From positions 1 to 55,839 of the forward strand of contig URCD01000005.1 of assembly GCA_900546215.1 (NCBI GenBank): a stretch of DNA of 55,839 bases, written 5' to 3'. A model generated the notes under the pieces. That model had not been told where the DNA came from and did no database searches. It saw only the letters and a list, made by a program, of their open reading frames with translations. The position numbers and the translations under genes are program-made. This DNA comes from an uncultured Eubacteriales bacterium (GTDB lineage Bacteria; Bacillota; Clostridia; Lachnospirales; Anaerotignaceae). The number at the start of each line of letters is the position of its first letter. Position 1 is the stretch's first letter. This document shows, piece by piece, positions 25,682 to 32,744 of this stretch.

Positions 25682-25877
25682 ATGGGCTGGTGCGCCGAAT
25701 ATCAAAAAGAGCTTGATGAGCTGATGACCAAATGGCAGGATGAAATTAAAAAAAACACTAAAAAATAACGCTCCAAGCTTTCATAGTGCCCTTGGTTCCG
25801 TAAAAAATGAAAACGTAATTATAAACGATAAATATAGAAAAAAGCTTGCGGAAATTAAAGAAAAGTATGGTGTATAA
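25682..25877 (+). pseudogene. Small hypothetical gene with a one-base frameshift
   Basis: ATG 25682, behind AGGAGG, opens a frame MGWCAEYQKELDELMTKW... that stops after 28 codons at 25766. The +1 frame continues from that point, APSFHSALGSVKNENVI... to KEKYGV and a stop at 25875, two bases before the GNAT start. Removing one A from the A6 run at 25760-25765 gives one 64-aa charged soluble protein. The continuity and tight spacing suggest a single gene broken by one inserted A, or a consensus error. No known family is recognised. Confidence 0.6.
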
Positions 25878-25879
25878 AT

Positions 25880-26350
25880 ATGAATGAATTTAGATTTGCA
25901 AATGTAAATGATACGGATAAAATTCTTTATTTTATAAAAACTCTGGCAGAATATGAAAATATGGCCGATAAAGTTGTATGTGACGAAGCGCTTTTAAAAA
26001 GGACGATATTTGAGAAAAAAGGAGCAGAAGTGCTGTTTATACTTGAGAACGGAAAAGAGGCCGGAATGGCATTGTTTTTCAGTAATTTTTCTACTTTTCT
26101 TGGACGTTCGGGCCTGTATATTGAAGACATTATAGTACTTGATGAATATAGAGGAAAGGGATACGGAAAAGCACTGTTTAAAAGATTAGCTCAAATAGCA
26201 AAGGAGAGGGAATACGGCAGAATAGAATGGTGGTGCCTTGACTGGAATAAGCCAAGTATTGATTTTTATAAGTCAATGGGAGCGGAGGCAATGGAGGAAT
26301 GGACAGTATACCGTTTATCCGGAGATACTTTAGATAAATTGGCTGAATAA
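25880..26350 (+). CDS. GNAT-family N-acetyltransferase
   Basis: The 156-aa protein has the GNAT fold, with the acetyl-CoA pyrophosphate loop EYRGKGYGKALF near residue 95, preceded by IEDIIVLDEY. It ends in EWWCLDWNKPSIDFYKSMGA and VYRL. The pattern (N-terminal ANVNDTDKILYFIKTLAEYE and the C-terminal WNKPSIDFYKSMG) is close to the diamine (spermidine) acetyltransferase-like branch, but the substrate is not certain. It follows the small frameshifted gene by two bases and ends at a bidirectional terminator. Confidence 0.88.
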   Translation: MNEFRFANVNDTDKILYFIKTLAEYENMADKVVCDEALLKRTIFEKKGAEVLFILENGKEAGMALFFSNFSTFLGRSGLYIEDIIVLDEYRGKGYGKALFKRLAQIAKEREYGRIEWWCLDWNKPSIDFYKSMGAEAMEEWTVYRLSGDTLDKLAE

Positions 26351-26378
26351 AAAGAGCAGATTTAACTGCTCTTTTTAT
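26348..26378. terminator. Bidirectional terminator between GNAT and ABC-F genes
   Basis: AAAAAGAGCAG and CTGCTCTTTTT flank a short ATTTAA loop; A and T runs on both sides allow termination of both convergent transcripts. Confidence 0.9.
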
Positions 26379-27865
26379 TATTTTTTGTCTAAGTCTATTA
26401 TTTTGTTGGCAATTTTATCAAGAAAGGCTTGGTCATGCTCCACAAATAGAAGAGTTGGCCTGTATTCCTCTAAGAGAGTTTCAATCTGAATTCTTGATAT
26501 TACATCTATATAATTCAAGGGCTCGTCCCAAATATATAAATGAGCTTCTTCACACAGGCTCCCTGCTATGAGTACCTTTTTCTTTTGACCTCCGCTGAAA
26601 TTTTCTATGTTTTTATCAAACTGAGTTCTTGAAAAATCCAGTTTTCTTAAAATCGCCTTAAACAGGCTTATATCGATTCCCTTTTGTTGGGCATAGCTGT
26701 CAAGGCTTCCACATAAAAAGTCAAAATTTTGCGGAACATATGAGATTTTAAGAGACTTGTTTTTTATAAGCAGTCCATTGTAATTAACTTTTTCACCGCA
26801 AAGCAGTTTCAGAATACTCGACTTCCCGCTTCCGTTTTTGCCGCGCAATGCTATTCTGTCTCCATTCTCAATAGTAAAGCTTAAATTAGAGCAGGCGGCC
26901 TTTTCTCCGTAAAATATCGATATGTCCTTAAGCTCAGCTAGCTTTTCTGTATGAAATTTAAGCGGAGAAAGTTTAAGAGATTCATTAGATTCAATATTTT
27001 TCATAAGACTGCTTTTTTCATCCGCCGCGGTTTTACGCCTATCTCCAATTGTTTTGGAACGCTGCGCCATTTTCGCAGCCTTATGTCCAATAAATCCTCT
27101 GTCGGGCCTTAAGCCGGAATTTTTGGTCCCAAACTTGGTTTTTTCAATATTTTCAGACCACCTGATAGTACGCTCTGCGGCGGCATTCAGTCTGTTAATA
27201 TCTTTTTTCAGCTTTTCATTTCTGGCGGTTTCATAGCTGTCCTGCATTTCTTTATTACGCAGCCAAGATGAAAAATTTCCTCTCTGGATTTCTATATTGG
27301 TTTTGTTTATAGATAAAATATGGTCTATGCAGTTGTCTAAAAATACCCTGTCATGTGAAACCAGTATATATCCGTGCTTTTTATTAAGATAACTGCTTAC
27401 CGCTTTCCTTCCTTCAGAGTCAAGATGATTTGTAGGCTCATCTATAAGCAGATAAGAATTTTCTTTTAAGAACATAGCAGCCAGAAGGGCCTTTGTCTGC
27501 TCTCCGTTTGACAGAGTATAAAATGGGCGGTAAAGCGCATCTTCAGCTCCTTCAAGCAGTGAAAATTCTTTATATATTTCCCAATCCTCGACTTCTGGAC
27601 ATATTTCCTTTACAATATCAATGGTAAAAAGCTCTTTATCACTTACGCTGTAGGGAAAGTACTCAAAATTAGTACTAGAAGTTATAGATCCGCTGTACTC
27701 ATATTTTTTCAAAAGCAGATTAAGAAATGTCGTTTTTCCACGCCCATTTCTGCCAGTGAAACCAAGCTTCCAGTCTGTGTCTATCTGGAAGCTGACGTTT
27801 TCAAATATATTGTCATAGCTGCCTTCATAGGCAAAGGTAAGATTTGAAACATTTATTAAAGACAT
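26378..27865 (-). CDS. Lsa-type ABC-F ribosomal protection protein
   Basis: The 495-aa protein has two ABC ATPase domains in one chain and no membrane segments. Domain 1 has Walker A GRNGRGKT, signature LSNGEQTKA and Walker B LLIDEPTNHLDS. A long charged linker rich in Lys/Arg follows, and domain 2 has GKNGSGKS, FSGGQKKK and IWDEPLNYID. This is the ABC-F arrangement, and the N-terminal MSLINVSNLTFAYEGSYDNIF resembles Lsa/CplR-type proteins, which eject lincosamides, pleuromutilins or streptogramin A from the ribosome. AGGAGG precedes ATG 27865; a longer frame starting at 27934 crosses the attenuator and is rejected. Expression appears to be controlled by the leader at 27866-28105. Confidence 0.9.
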   Translation of the reverse strand: MSLINVSNLTFAYEGSYDNIFENVSFQIDTDWKLGFTGRNGRGKTTFLNLLLKKYEYSGSITSSTNFEYFPYSVSDKELFTIDIVKEICPEVEDWEIYKEFSLLEGAEDALYRPFYTLSNGEQTKALLAAMFLKENSYLLIDEPTNHLDSEGRKAVSSYLNKKHGYILVSHDRVFLDNCIDHILSINKTNIEIQRGNFSSWLRNKEMQDSYETARNEKLKKDINRLNAAAERTIRWSENIEKTKFGTKNSGLRPDRGFIGHKAAKMAQRSKTIGDRRKTAADEKSSLMKNIESNESLKLSPLKFHTEKLAELKDISIFYGEKAACSNLSFTIENGDRIALRGKNGSGKSSILKLLCGEKVNYNGLLIKNKSLKISYVPQNFDFLCGSLDSYAQQKGIDISLFKAILRKLDFSRTQFDKNIENFSGGQKKKVLIAGSLCEEAHLYIWDEPLNYIDVISRIQIETLLEEYRPTLLFVEHDQAFLDKIANKIIDLDKK

Positions 27866-27888
27866 ATAATTACCTCCTCGTGTTAAAC

Positions 27889-27920
27889 TAAAAAAGCCGA
27901 GGAAAGTTGATTCCGCGGCT
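27889..27920 (-). terminator. Attenuator terminator in the ABC-F leader
   Basis: On the minus strand AGCCG and CGGCT, with inner GGAA and TTCC, pair around a TCAACT loop and are followed by TTTTTT. It lies between the leader peptide and the ABC-F ribosome binding site, where read-through is needed for expression. Confidence 0.88.
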
Positions 27921-27969
27921 AAATAGACACACAAATAAAGACTCTATACGTCTTTAAGTCATTTTAAGC

Positions 27970-27988
27970 AAAAAGATGATCAACTTCC
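27970..27988 (-). promoter_or_regulatory. Antiterminator segment of the ABC-F leader
   Basis: On the minus strand this segment reads GGAAGTTGATCATCTTTTT. Its GGAAGTTGAT half can pair with ATCAACTTTCC inside the terminator (one bulged T), which would block it. Its ATCATCTTTT half is perfectly complementary to AAAAGATGAT at the leader-peptide start (+ 28071-28080). The two pairings compete, giving a switch. Confidence 0.72.
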
Positions 27989-28054
27989 CTGCAGGGCACA
28001 ACAAAAAGGCGATAAAAATACCGCAGATTAGTAAATTTGTTATGCCATATAATA

Positions 28055-28075
28055 TCAGCAAGAAATAATAATCAT
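28055..28075 (-). CDS. Six-codon leader peptide MIIISC of the ABC-F gene
   Basis: GAGGTG (28081-28086 complement) lies five bases before ATG at 28075, which opens MIIISC followed by TGA. It is the first start codon downstream of the promoter and precedes a terminator/antiterminator pair. Drug-stalled ribosomes on such short peptides induce many antibiotic-resistance ABC-F genes. Its start overlaps the pairing segment AAAAGATGAT, so an occupying ribosome would free the antiterminator. Confidence 0.75.
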   Translation of the reverse strand: MIIISC

Positions 28076-28105
28076 CTTTTCACCTCAATTCTATTTTATG
28101 TGGTT

Positions 28106-28134
28106 AATATAGCATATTAAACGGCAATAATCAA
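28106..28134 (-). promoter_or_regulatory. Promoter of the ABC-F gene
   Basis: On the minus strand TTGATT (+ 28129-28134) and TATATT (+ 28106-28111) are 17 bases apart, followed about 30 bases later by the leader peptide. Confidence 0.75.
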
Positions 28135-28217
28135 TATAAAATTCATAATGATAATGACGTAAAACAAATAAAAGTTCTTTGTTAATTTAACGTTAATTTA
28201 TTTTTTTATAATATCAA

Positions 28218-28246
28218 TTGACATAATGTTTGAGTTTTTTTATAAT
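28218..28246 (+). promoter_or_regulatory. Consensus promoter of the amino-acid ABC operon
   Basis: TTGACA (28218-28223) and TATAAT (28241-28246) match both consensus boxes exactly with a 17-base spacer. This is one of the strongest promoters visible in the window. Confidence 0.92.
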
Positions 28247-28274
28247 ATAGCTAACAGTTTTGTGACCTCTCTTC

Positions 28275-28317
28275 GCGCAAAAGACTAAAGCCTTTTGATT
28301 CTTTTGTGCTTTTTTTA
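28275..28317 (+). terminator. Leader terminator (attenuator-like) before the amino-acid binding protein
   Basis: GCGCAAAAG and CTTTTGTGC form a nine-pair stem (one G-U) around a 17-base loop, followed by TTTTTTT. It lies between the promoter and ATG 28368. Flanking GTGAC (28262-28266) and GTCAC (near 28330) could form a larger enclosing stem. The regulator or ligand is not recognised. Confidence 0.8.
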
Positions 28318-28367
28318 CGCATGGGGGTGTCACGTTGCTGATAAAACAATAGGAAAGGAAGAAAATC

Positions 28368-29174
28368 ATGAAGAAGAAATTATTATCTTTATCTCTTGTG
28401 GCTGTTATGGCTCTTGGCGTATTGGCAGGATGCTCATCATCAGGAAGCACAGAGAAAGAAGGAGAAAAACAGGAAACAGAAGGTGAAGGAACAGAGGCTG
28501 CAGGCGAGAAATACATAATCGCTACTGATACTGTATTCCCTCCTTTCGAGTTTACTAACGAAGAGGGTAACTTCGTAGGTATCGACGTTGACATCATTAA
28601 CGCTATTGCTGAAGATCAGGGCATTGAAGTTGAAATCCAGTCACTTGGATTTGATGCTGCTCTTCTTGCTGTTCAGTCAGGACAGGCAGACGGTGTTATC
28701 GCAGGTATGTCAATTACAGATGAAAGAAAACAGACATTTGATTTCTCAGAGCCTTACTTTGATGCAGACGTTACAATGGCTGTAGCAGCAGGATCAGAAA
28801 TCAAATCATATGAAGACCTTGCAGGCAAAACTGTAGCGGTAAAAACAGCAACAAACGGTGCTGCATATGCTAAGTCAATCGCAGATGAATACGGCTTTAC
28901 TGTTGTAGAGTTCAAGGATTCACCTACAATGTATCAGGATGTAATTGCTGGCAACACAGCTGCCTGCTTTGAGGACTATCCTGTAATGGCTTACAACATC
29001 CAGCAGGGTGCAGGCCTTGAAATGCCTGAAGGAATGACAGCAGCAGGTACACAGTACGGATTTGCTGTAGCAAAGGGACAGAACGCAGAACTTCTTGAAA
29101 AGTTTAATGCAGGTCTTGCTAACATCATTGAAAACGGTAAGTTCCAGGAAATCGTTGATACTTACACAAAATAA
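28368..29174 (+). CDS. Amino-acid ABC transporter substrate-binding lipoprotein
   Basis: The 268-aa protein has a lipoprotein signal with lipobox LAGC near residue 22 and an acidic linker, then a two-lobed SBP_bac_3 domain. It shows ATDTVFPPFEF at the first lobe, the substrate carboxylate-binding Arg in TDERKQTFDFSEPYF, and the Asp in FEDYPVMAY that contacts the alpha-amino group. These are the GlnH/HisJ family signatures, so a polar or charged amino acid is the likely ligand; which one is not readable. GGAAAGGA precedes ATG 28368. It leads a three-gene importer and sits behind a consensus promoter and attenuator. Confidence 0.94.
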   Translation: MKKKLLSLSLVAVMALGVLAGCSSSGSTEKEGEKQETEGEGTEAAGEKYIIATDTVFPPFEFTNEEGNFVGIDVDIINAIAEDQGIEVEIQSLGFDAALLAVQSGQADGVIAGMSITDERKQTFDFSEPYFDADVTMAVAAGSEIKSYEDLAGKTVAVKTATNGAAYAKSIADEYGFTVVEFKDSPTMYQDVIAGNTAACFEDYPVMAYNIQQGAGLEMPEGMTAAGTQYGFAVAKGQNAELLEKFNAGLANIIENGKFQEIVDTYTK

Positions 29175-29185
29175 GTTTTAATTTA

Positions 29186-29210
29186 GGTCTGCGGATTTTA
29201 TCCGCAGACC
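29186..29210 (+). other. Intercistronic stem-loop after the binding-protein gene
   Basis: GGTCTGCGGAT and ATCCGCAGACC form a perfect 11-bp stem with a TTT loop; no T run follows (GTTAAATT). Such hairpins between a binding protein and its permease often protect the upstream mRNA and give the binding protein higher expression. Confidence 0.75.
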
Positions 29211-29231
29211 GTTAAATTGAGTTTCAATGAT

Positions 29232-29287
29232 TTGCCGGGTGCTTATAAAGTCCTAATTTTTCGTAAGATTTTATAAACAGCCGGCAA
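29232..29287 (+). other. Second intercistronic inverted repeat
   Basis: TTGCCGG (29232-29238) and CCGGCAA (29281-29287) enclose an A/T-rich arm with an inner TTATAAA/TTTATAA pairing. It lies just before the permease start and may be a further processing or attenuation structure. Confidence 0.5.
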
Positions 29288-29317
29288 TATTAATAAAAGA
29301 ATTTGGAGGCGACCGGA

Positions 29318-30001
29318 ATGGAGAAACTGATATATATATTACAGACATATTCGGGCATGCTGTTGGAATCTCTTGGCCAGACAATGCTTTTGACACTTCT
29401 GTCTTTGATATTCGCATTTATAATAGGTCTGATTTTTGGACTTATGAACGTAGGAAAAAACAGAGTTTTAAATTTTATAGGAACATTTTATGTTGACGCA
29501 GTAAGAGGAGTTCCCCTTATAGTTCTTGCGTATTTTATTTACTTTGGCGTACCTGCTGCAGTAAAAGCAGCGGGAGCGACAAGCTTTAAGCTTACTGCCC
29601 TTCAGGCAGGTACGATAGCACTGTCAATGAATGCAGGCGCTTATATGGCTGAGATATTCAGGGCTGGTATTCAGTCTGTTGATAAGGGGCAGATGGAAGC
29701 TGCAAGAAGCCTTGGACTTGGTTATGGAAAAGCAATGCAGAAGGTTGTTCTTCCCCAGGCCATACGTACAATGGTTCCATCAATAATCAACCAGTTCATT
29801 ATTTCACTTAAAGATACATCCATTCTTTCTGTAATTGGATTTCCCGAACTTACCAAAGCTGGTAACATTATAGTAGGTAATACGTTTGCAGTAGCGCAGG
29901 TATGGGGTGTTGTTGCGATTATGTACATGATTGTAATAACAGTGCTTTCTAAAATTGCAAAGCGTATTGAGAGGAGGCTTAACGTTGGTAACGAACGATA
30001 A
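29318..30001 (+). CDS. Amino-acid ABC transporter permease (HisM/GlnP type)
   Basis: The 227-aa permease has about five membrane helices and the HEQ-type signature with EIFRAGIQSVDKGQMEAARSLG and the EAA-loop VVLPQAIRTMVPSI that docks to the ATPase. ATG 29318 follows TTGGAGGCGACC; a TTG at 29303 overlaps that ribosome binding site and is rejected. As the only permease it would act as a homodimer. It overlaps the ATPase gene by 17 bases. Confidence 0.94.
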   Translation: MEKLIYILQTYSGMLLESLGQTMLLTLLSLIFAFIIGLIFGLMNVGKNRVLNFIGTFYVDAVRGVPLIVLAYFIYFGVPAAVKAAGATSFKLTALQAGTIALSMNAGAYMAEIFRAGIQSVDKGQMEAARSLGLGYGKAMQKVVLPQAIRTMVPSIINQFIISLKDTSILSVIGFPELTKAGNIIVGNTFAVAQVWGVVAIMYMIVITVLSKIAKRIERRLNVGNER

Positions 30002-30728
30002 AATAATGGTCCATGTTAAGAATCTTAAAAAGAGCTTCGGTTCATTGGAAGTACTGAAAAGCATAAACGCCGATGTTAAAGAGGGCGAAGTGGTAGTTCT
30101 TATCGGACCTTCAGGAAGCGGAAAATCAACTTTTCTTAGATGCCTTAACCGTCTGGAGGATATAACAGGCGGCGAGGTTGTGGTCGATGGAATAAATATA
30201 GCAGATAAAAAAACCGACATGAATAAGGTGAGAGAAAATATTGGTATGGTATTCCAGCATTTTAATCTTTTTCCTCATATGACGGTTTTACAGAACATAA
30301 TGCTGGCTCCAGTTGAGCTCAAAAAAATGACTAAGGAAGAAGCCGCAGAAAAGGGAAGTCAGCTTTTGAGACGTGTTGGCCTTGAGGATAAGGCGAAGGT
30401 ATATCCGCCTCAGCTTTCAGGCGGACAGAAGCAGCGTGTCGCTATAGCACGCGCTTTAGCGATGAACCCGGATATCATGCTTTTTGATGAGCCTACATCG
30501 GCACTTGACCCTGAAATGGTAGGAGAGGTTCTCAGCGTTATGAAGCAGCTGGCGGCTTCAGGCATGACAATGATAATTGTTACCCATGAAATTGGATTTG
30601 CAAGAGAGGTTGCAGATAGAATTATTTTCATGGATGGAGGATATATTGTAGAAGAGGGTACCCCGGCTGATATACTTTCTAATCCAAGAGAGCCCAGAAC
30701 CATTGATTTCCTTAATAAGGTTCTTTAA
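29985..30728 (+). CDS. Amino-acid ABC transporter ATP-binding protein (GlnQ type)
   Basis: The 247-aa ATPase has Walker A GPSGSGKST, the polar amino-acid motif MVFQHFNLFPHMT, signature LSGGQKQR, Walker B MLFDEPTSALDPE and switch His VTHEIGFA. I chose a TTG start at 29985, seven bases after AGGAGG; ATG 30006 has no ribosome binding site, and a longer frame from 29955 would contain it. Together with the binding protein and permease it makes a complete importer. Confidence 0.93.
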   Translation: MVTNDKIMVHVKNLKKSFGSLEVLKSINADVKEGEVVVLIGPSGSGKSTFLRCLNRLEDITGGEVVVDGINIADKKTDMNKVRENIGMVFQHFNLFPHMTVLQNIMLAPVELKKMTKEEAAEKGSQLLRRVGLEDKAKVYPPQLSGGQKQRVAIARALAMNPDIMLFDEPTSALDPEMVGEVLSVMKQLAASGMTMIIVTHEIGFAREVADRIIFMDGGYIVEEGTPADILSNPREPRTIDFLNKVL

Positions 30729-30763
30729 CTAAAAGACACTATTCAGGAGAGAGGAATTTCAGA

Positions 30764-31348
30764 ATGAAAAAGATAATAACTATAAGCAGGGAATTTGGTG
30801 CCGGCGGCGGTGAGATTGGCGCTAAAGTTGCAAAGGCACTTAACTGGGAATATTTTAATAAAGAGCTTATATTAAAAGCTGCGGCTGACAGCAATATAGA
30901 CGTATATCATCTGCTTGAGTGGGATGAAAAGGTTCCTTTTACATTTGGATTTACACAAAGCCTTTTTGATTTTTACAGCAGACCAATGAGCGAGCAGGTA
31001 TTTGAGGCTCAAAAGAAGGTTATAATGGAGATTGGACAAAAAGGAAAATGTGTTATCACCGGCAGAAACGCTAATACAATACTCAAAGAATTCGATGGAT
31101 GCCTTAATGTTTTCATACATGCTGATTTTGACTGGAGACTTAAGCGCATGAAAGAAAAAATGCCGGATTATACTGAGGATCAGGTTGCTGCGGAGATATC
31201 TGCTATTGATAAAAAACGAAAAAAATACTGCACGTTTTTCACCAAGACAGAATTTGGACATTCTGATTATTATGATTTATGTCTGGATACATCAAGACTG
31301 GGAATAGATACGTGTGTCGATTTAATCAAATATGCTGCTGCAAAATAA
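30764..31348 (+). CDS. Cytidylate-kinase-like family protein
   Basis: The 194-aa protein opens with KKIITISREFGAGGGEIG, a P-loop of the AAA_33/Cytidylate_kin2 type, and has CVITGRNANTIL in the middle, followed by a lid-like segment DWRLKRMKEKMP. The family is related to CMP kinase but usually of unknown substrate. It follows the amino-acid importer by 35 bases with GAGAGAGG as ribosome binding site, so it may be cotranscribed, although no functional link is obvious. A strong terminator follows. Confidence 0.88.
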   Translation: MKKIITISREFGAGGGEIGAKVAKALNWEYFNKELILKAAADSNIDVYHLLEWDEKVPFTFGFTQSLFDFYSRPMSEQVFEAQKKVIMEIGQKGKCVITGRNANTILKEFDGCLNVFIHADFDWRLKRMKEKMPDYTEDQVAAEISAIDKKRKKYCTFFTKTEFGHSDYYDLCLDTSRLGIDTCVDLIKYAAAK

Positions 31349-31350
31349 TG

Positions 31351-31375
31351 AAGCCCGCCTTAGGCGGGCTTTTCT
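31351..31375. terminator. Terminator after the cytidylate-kinase-like gene
   Basis: AAGCCCGCC and GGCGGGCTT form a GC-rich stem with a TTA loop followed by TTCTTATTT; it also lies at the end of the converging aminotransferase gene. Confidence 0.9.
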
Positions 31376-32562
31376 TATTTAATAAATTTTTCAGCAAGCT
31401 TTTCAAACTCAGGGAATGAATTTACTATGGTTTCATGTGATACGCAGTAGCTTAAGCGCATATGACCCTTGCAGCCAAATCCTGAGCCAGGAACGAGAAG
31501 AAGGTTATATTCTTTGGCGGCATTACAGAATGCAACATCATCCTCTATCGGTGTTTGAGGGAACATATAGAATGCGCCTGCTGGCTTAACACATTTGAAA
31601 CCAAGCTCAATAAGCTTATTATAAAGGTCAATTCGGTTGCGGTTATATATTTCAATATCAACTTTACAGTCAAGGCAGTATGGTATCACTCTCTGGAAAA
31701 GAGAGTTTGCATTTACAAAACCGGCAACGCGGTTGGCAACATTAAGAGCAAACATCATTTTTTCAAAATCTTTCATTTCGCTGTTTGCTATTAGATATCC
31801 GATACGTTCACCGGGAAGAGAAAGTGATTTTGAAAATGAGTATGCAATAAAGGTATTTTTATAGTACTTGGATACATAAGGCACTTCAACATTTTCGTAA
31901 ACAAGCTCTCTGTAAGGTTCATCAGATATGAGATAAATATCAGTGCCGAATTCTTCCTGCTTATTTTCCATGATTGCAGATATTCTTTTAATTGTTTCCT
32001 CTGAATAAACAGCTCCCGAGGGATTGTTGGGAGTATTCATTAGTACGCCTCTTGTTTTAGGTGTGATAAGCTTCTCAAATTCTTCAAAATTTACTTCAAA
32101 GGTTTCTGTATTGGCTGGAACCACTGTAAGATTACAGCCATAGCTTGAAACATAGTTTCGGTATTCTGTAAAGAAGGGAGCAAATGTTATAATTTCATCA
32201 CCAGGATTAAGAATACATCTGAATACAATATTTAAAGCCGCTGCTGCTCCATTAGTCATAACTACATTATCAAAAGAGAAGGCTGTGCCGAATTTTTTAT
32301 TTGTATATTCAGCTATGCTCTGCCTTACGTCTTCATAGCCGGAGTTATTTGTATATCCGTGTACAAAGTTGGGTTCTTCCGTATTAAGAATTTTTATAAT
32401 AGCCTCTTTAACTTCTTTGGGAGGCTCAACTGACGGGTTGCCAAGTGAATAATCATATACATTTTCAGCCCCGTATATTGAGGCGAGCCTTTTTCCTTCC
32501 TCAAACATAGCTCTGATTGAGGAACTTCCGTTTACTAATTTAATCATTTCTTCCGAAATCAT
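31375..32562 (-). CDS. Pyridoxal-phosphate aminotransferase (class I/II, AspB-like)
   Basis: The 395-aa fold-type I enzyme has DYSLGNPSVEPP at the N-terminal substrate arm, the cofactor loop NGAAAALN, NTPNNPSGAVY, SDEPYRELVY, and the Schiff-base Lys in SFSKSLSLPGERIGY. The C-terminal Arg region VPGSGFGCKGHMRLSY binds the substrate carboxylate. The family transfers amino groups between amino acids and 2-oxo acids; the donor is not readable here. It is transcribed convergently with the importer operon and divergently from the helicase, with GGAGTG before ATG 32562. Confidence 0.92.
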   Translation of the reverse strand: MISEEMIKLVNGSSSIRAMFEEGKRLASIYGAENVYDYSLGNPSVEPPKEVKEAIIKILNTEEPNFVHGYTNNSGYEDVRQSIAEYTNKKFGTAFSFDNVVMTNGAAAALNIVFRCILNPGDEIITFAPFFTEYRNYVSSYGCNLTVVPANTETFEVNFEEFEKLITPKTRGVLMNTPNNPSGAVYSEETIKRISAIMENKQEEFGTDIYLISDEPYRELVYENVEVPYVSKYYKNTFIAYSFSKSLSLPGERIGYLIANSEMKDFEKMMFALNVANRVAGFVNANSLFQRVIPYCLDCKVDIEIYNRNRIDLYNKLIELGFKCVKPAGAFYMFPQTPIEDDVAFCNAAKEYNLLLVPGSGFGCKGHMRLSYCVSHETIVNSFPEFEKLAEKFIK

Positions 32563-32623
32563 TTAAAACACTCCTTTTTATCCATAACTGGATAATAAAA
32601 TCTACTACAGCTTTATTTTTAAA

Positions 32624-32652
32624 ATTTTAATACAATTTATTGTAATTTGCAA
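32624..32652 (-). promoter_or_regulatory. Promoter of the aminotransferase gene
   Basis: On the minus strand TTGCAA (+ 32647-32652) and TAAAAT (+ 32624-32629) are 17 bases apart, about 60 bases before the start codon. Confidence 0.6.
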
Positions 32653-32688
32653 GAGTTTATAGCTTTAAATAATTAAAGTGTTATGTAT

Positions 32689-32718
32689 TTGCCATAAATA
32701 GAGTTTACATGATATACT
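32689..32718 (+). promoter_or_regulatory. Promoter of the helicase gene
   Basis: TTGCCA (32689-32694) and TATACT (32713-32718) are separated by 18 bases, 27 bases before ATG 32745. Confidence 0.6.
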
Positions 32719-32744
32719 TATTTAAGCAGGGAAGGTGAAAGTTA

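Noticed and set aside
27866..27934. N-terminal extension of the ABC-F protein starting at 27934
   Set aside because: It would cross the attenuator and lacks similarity to the family; AGGAGG directly before 27865 fixes the start.
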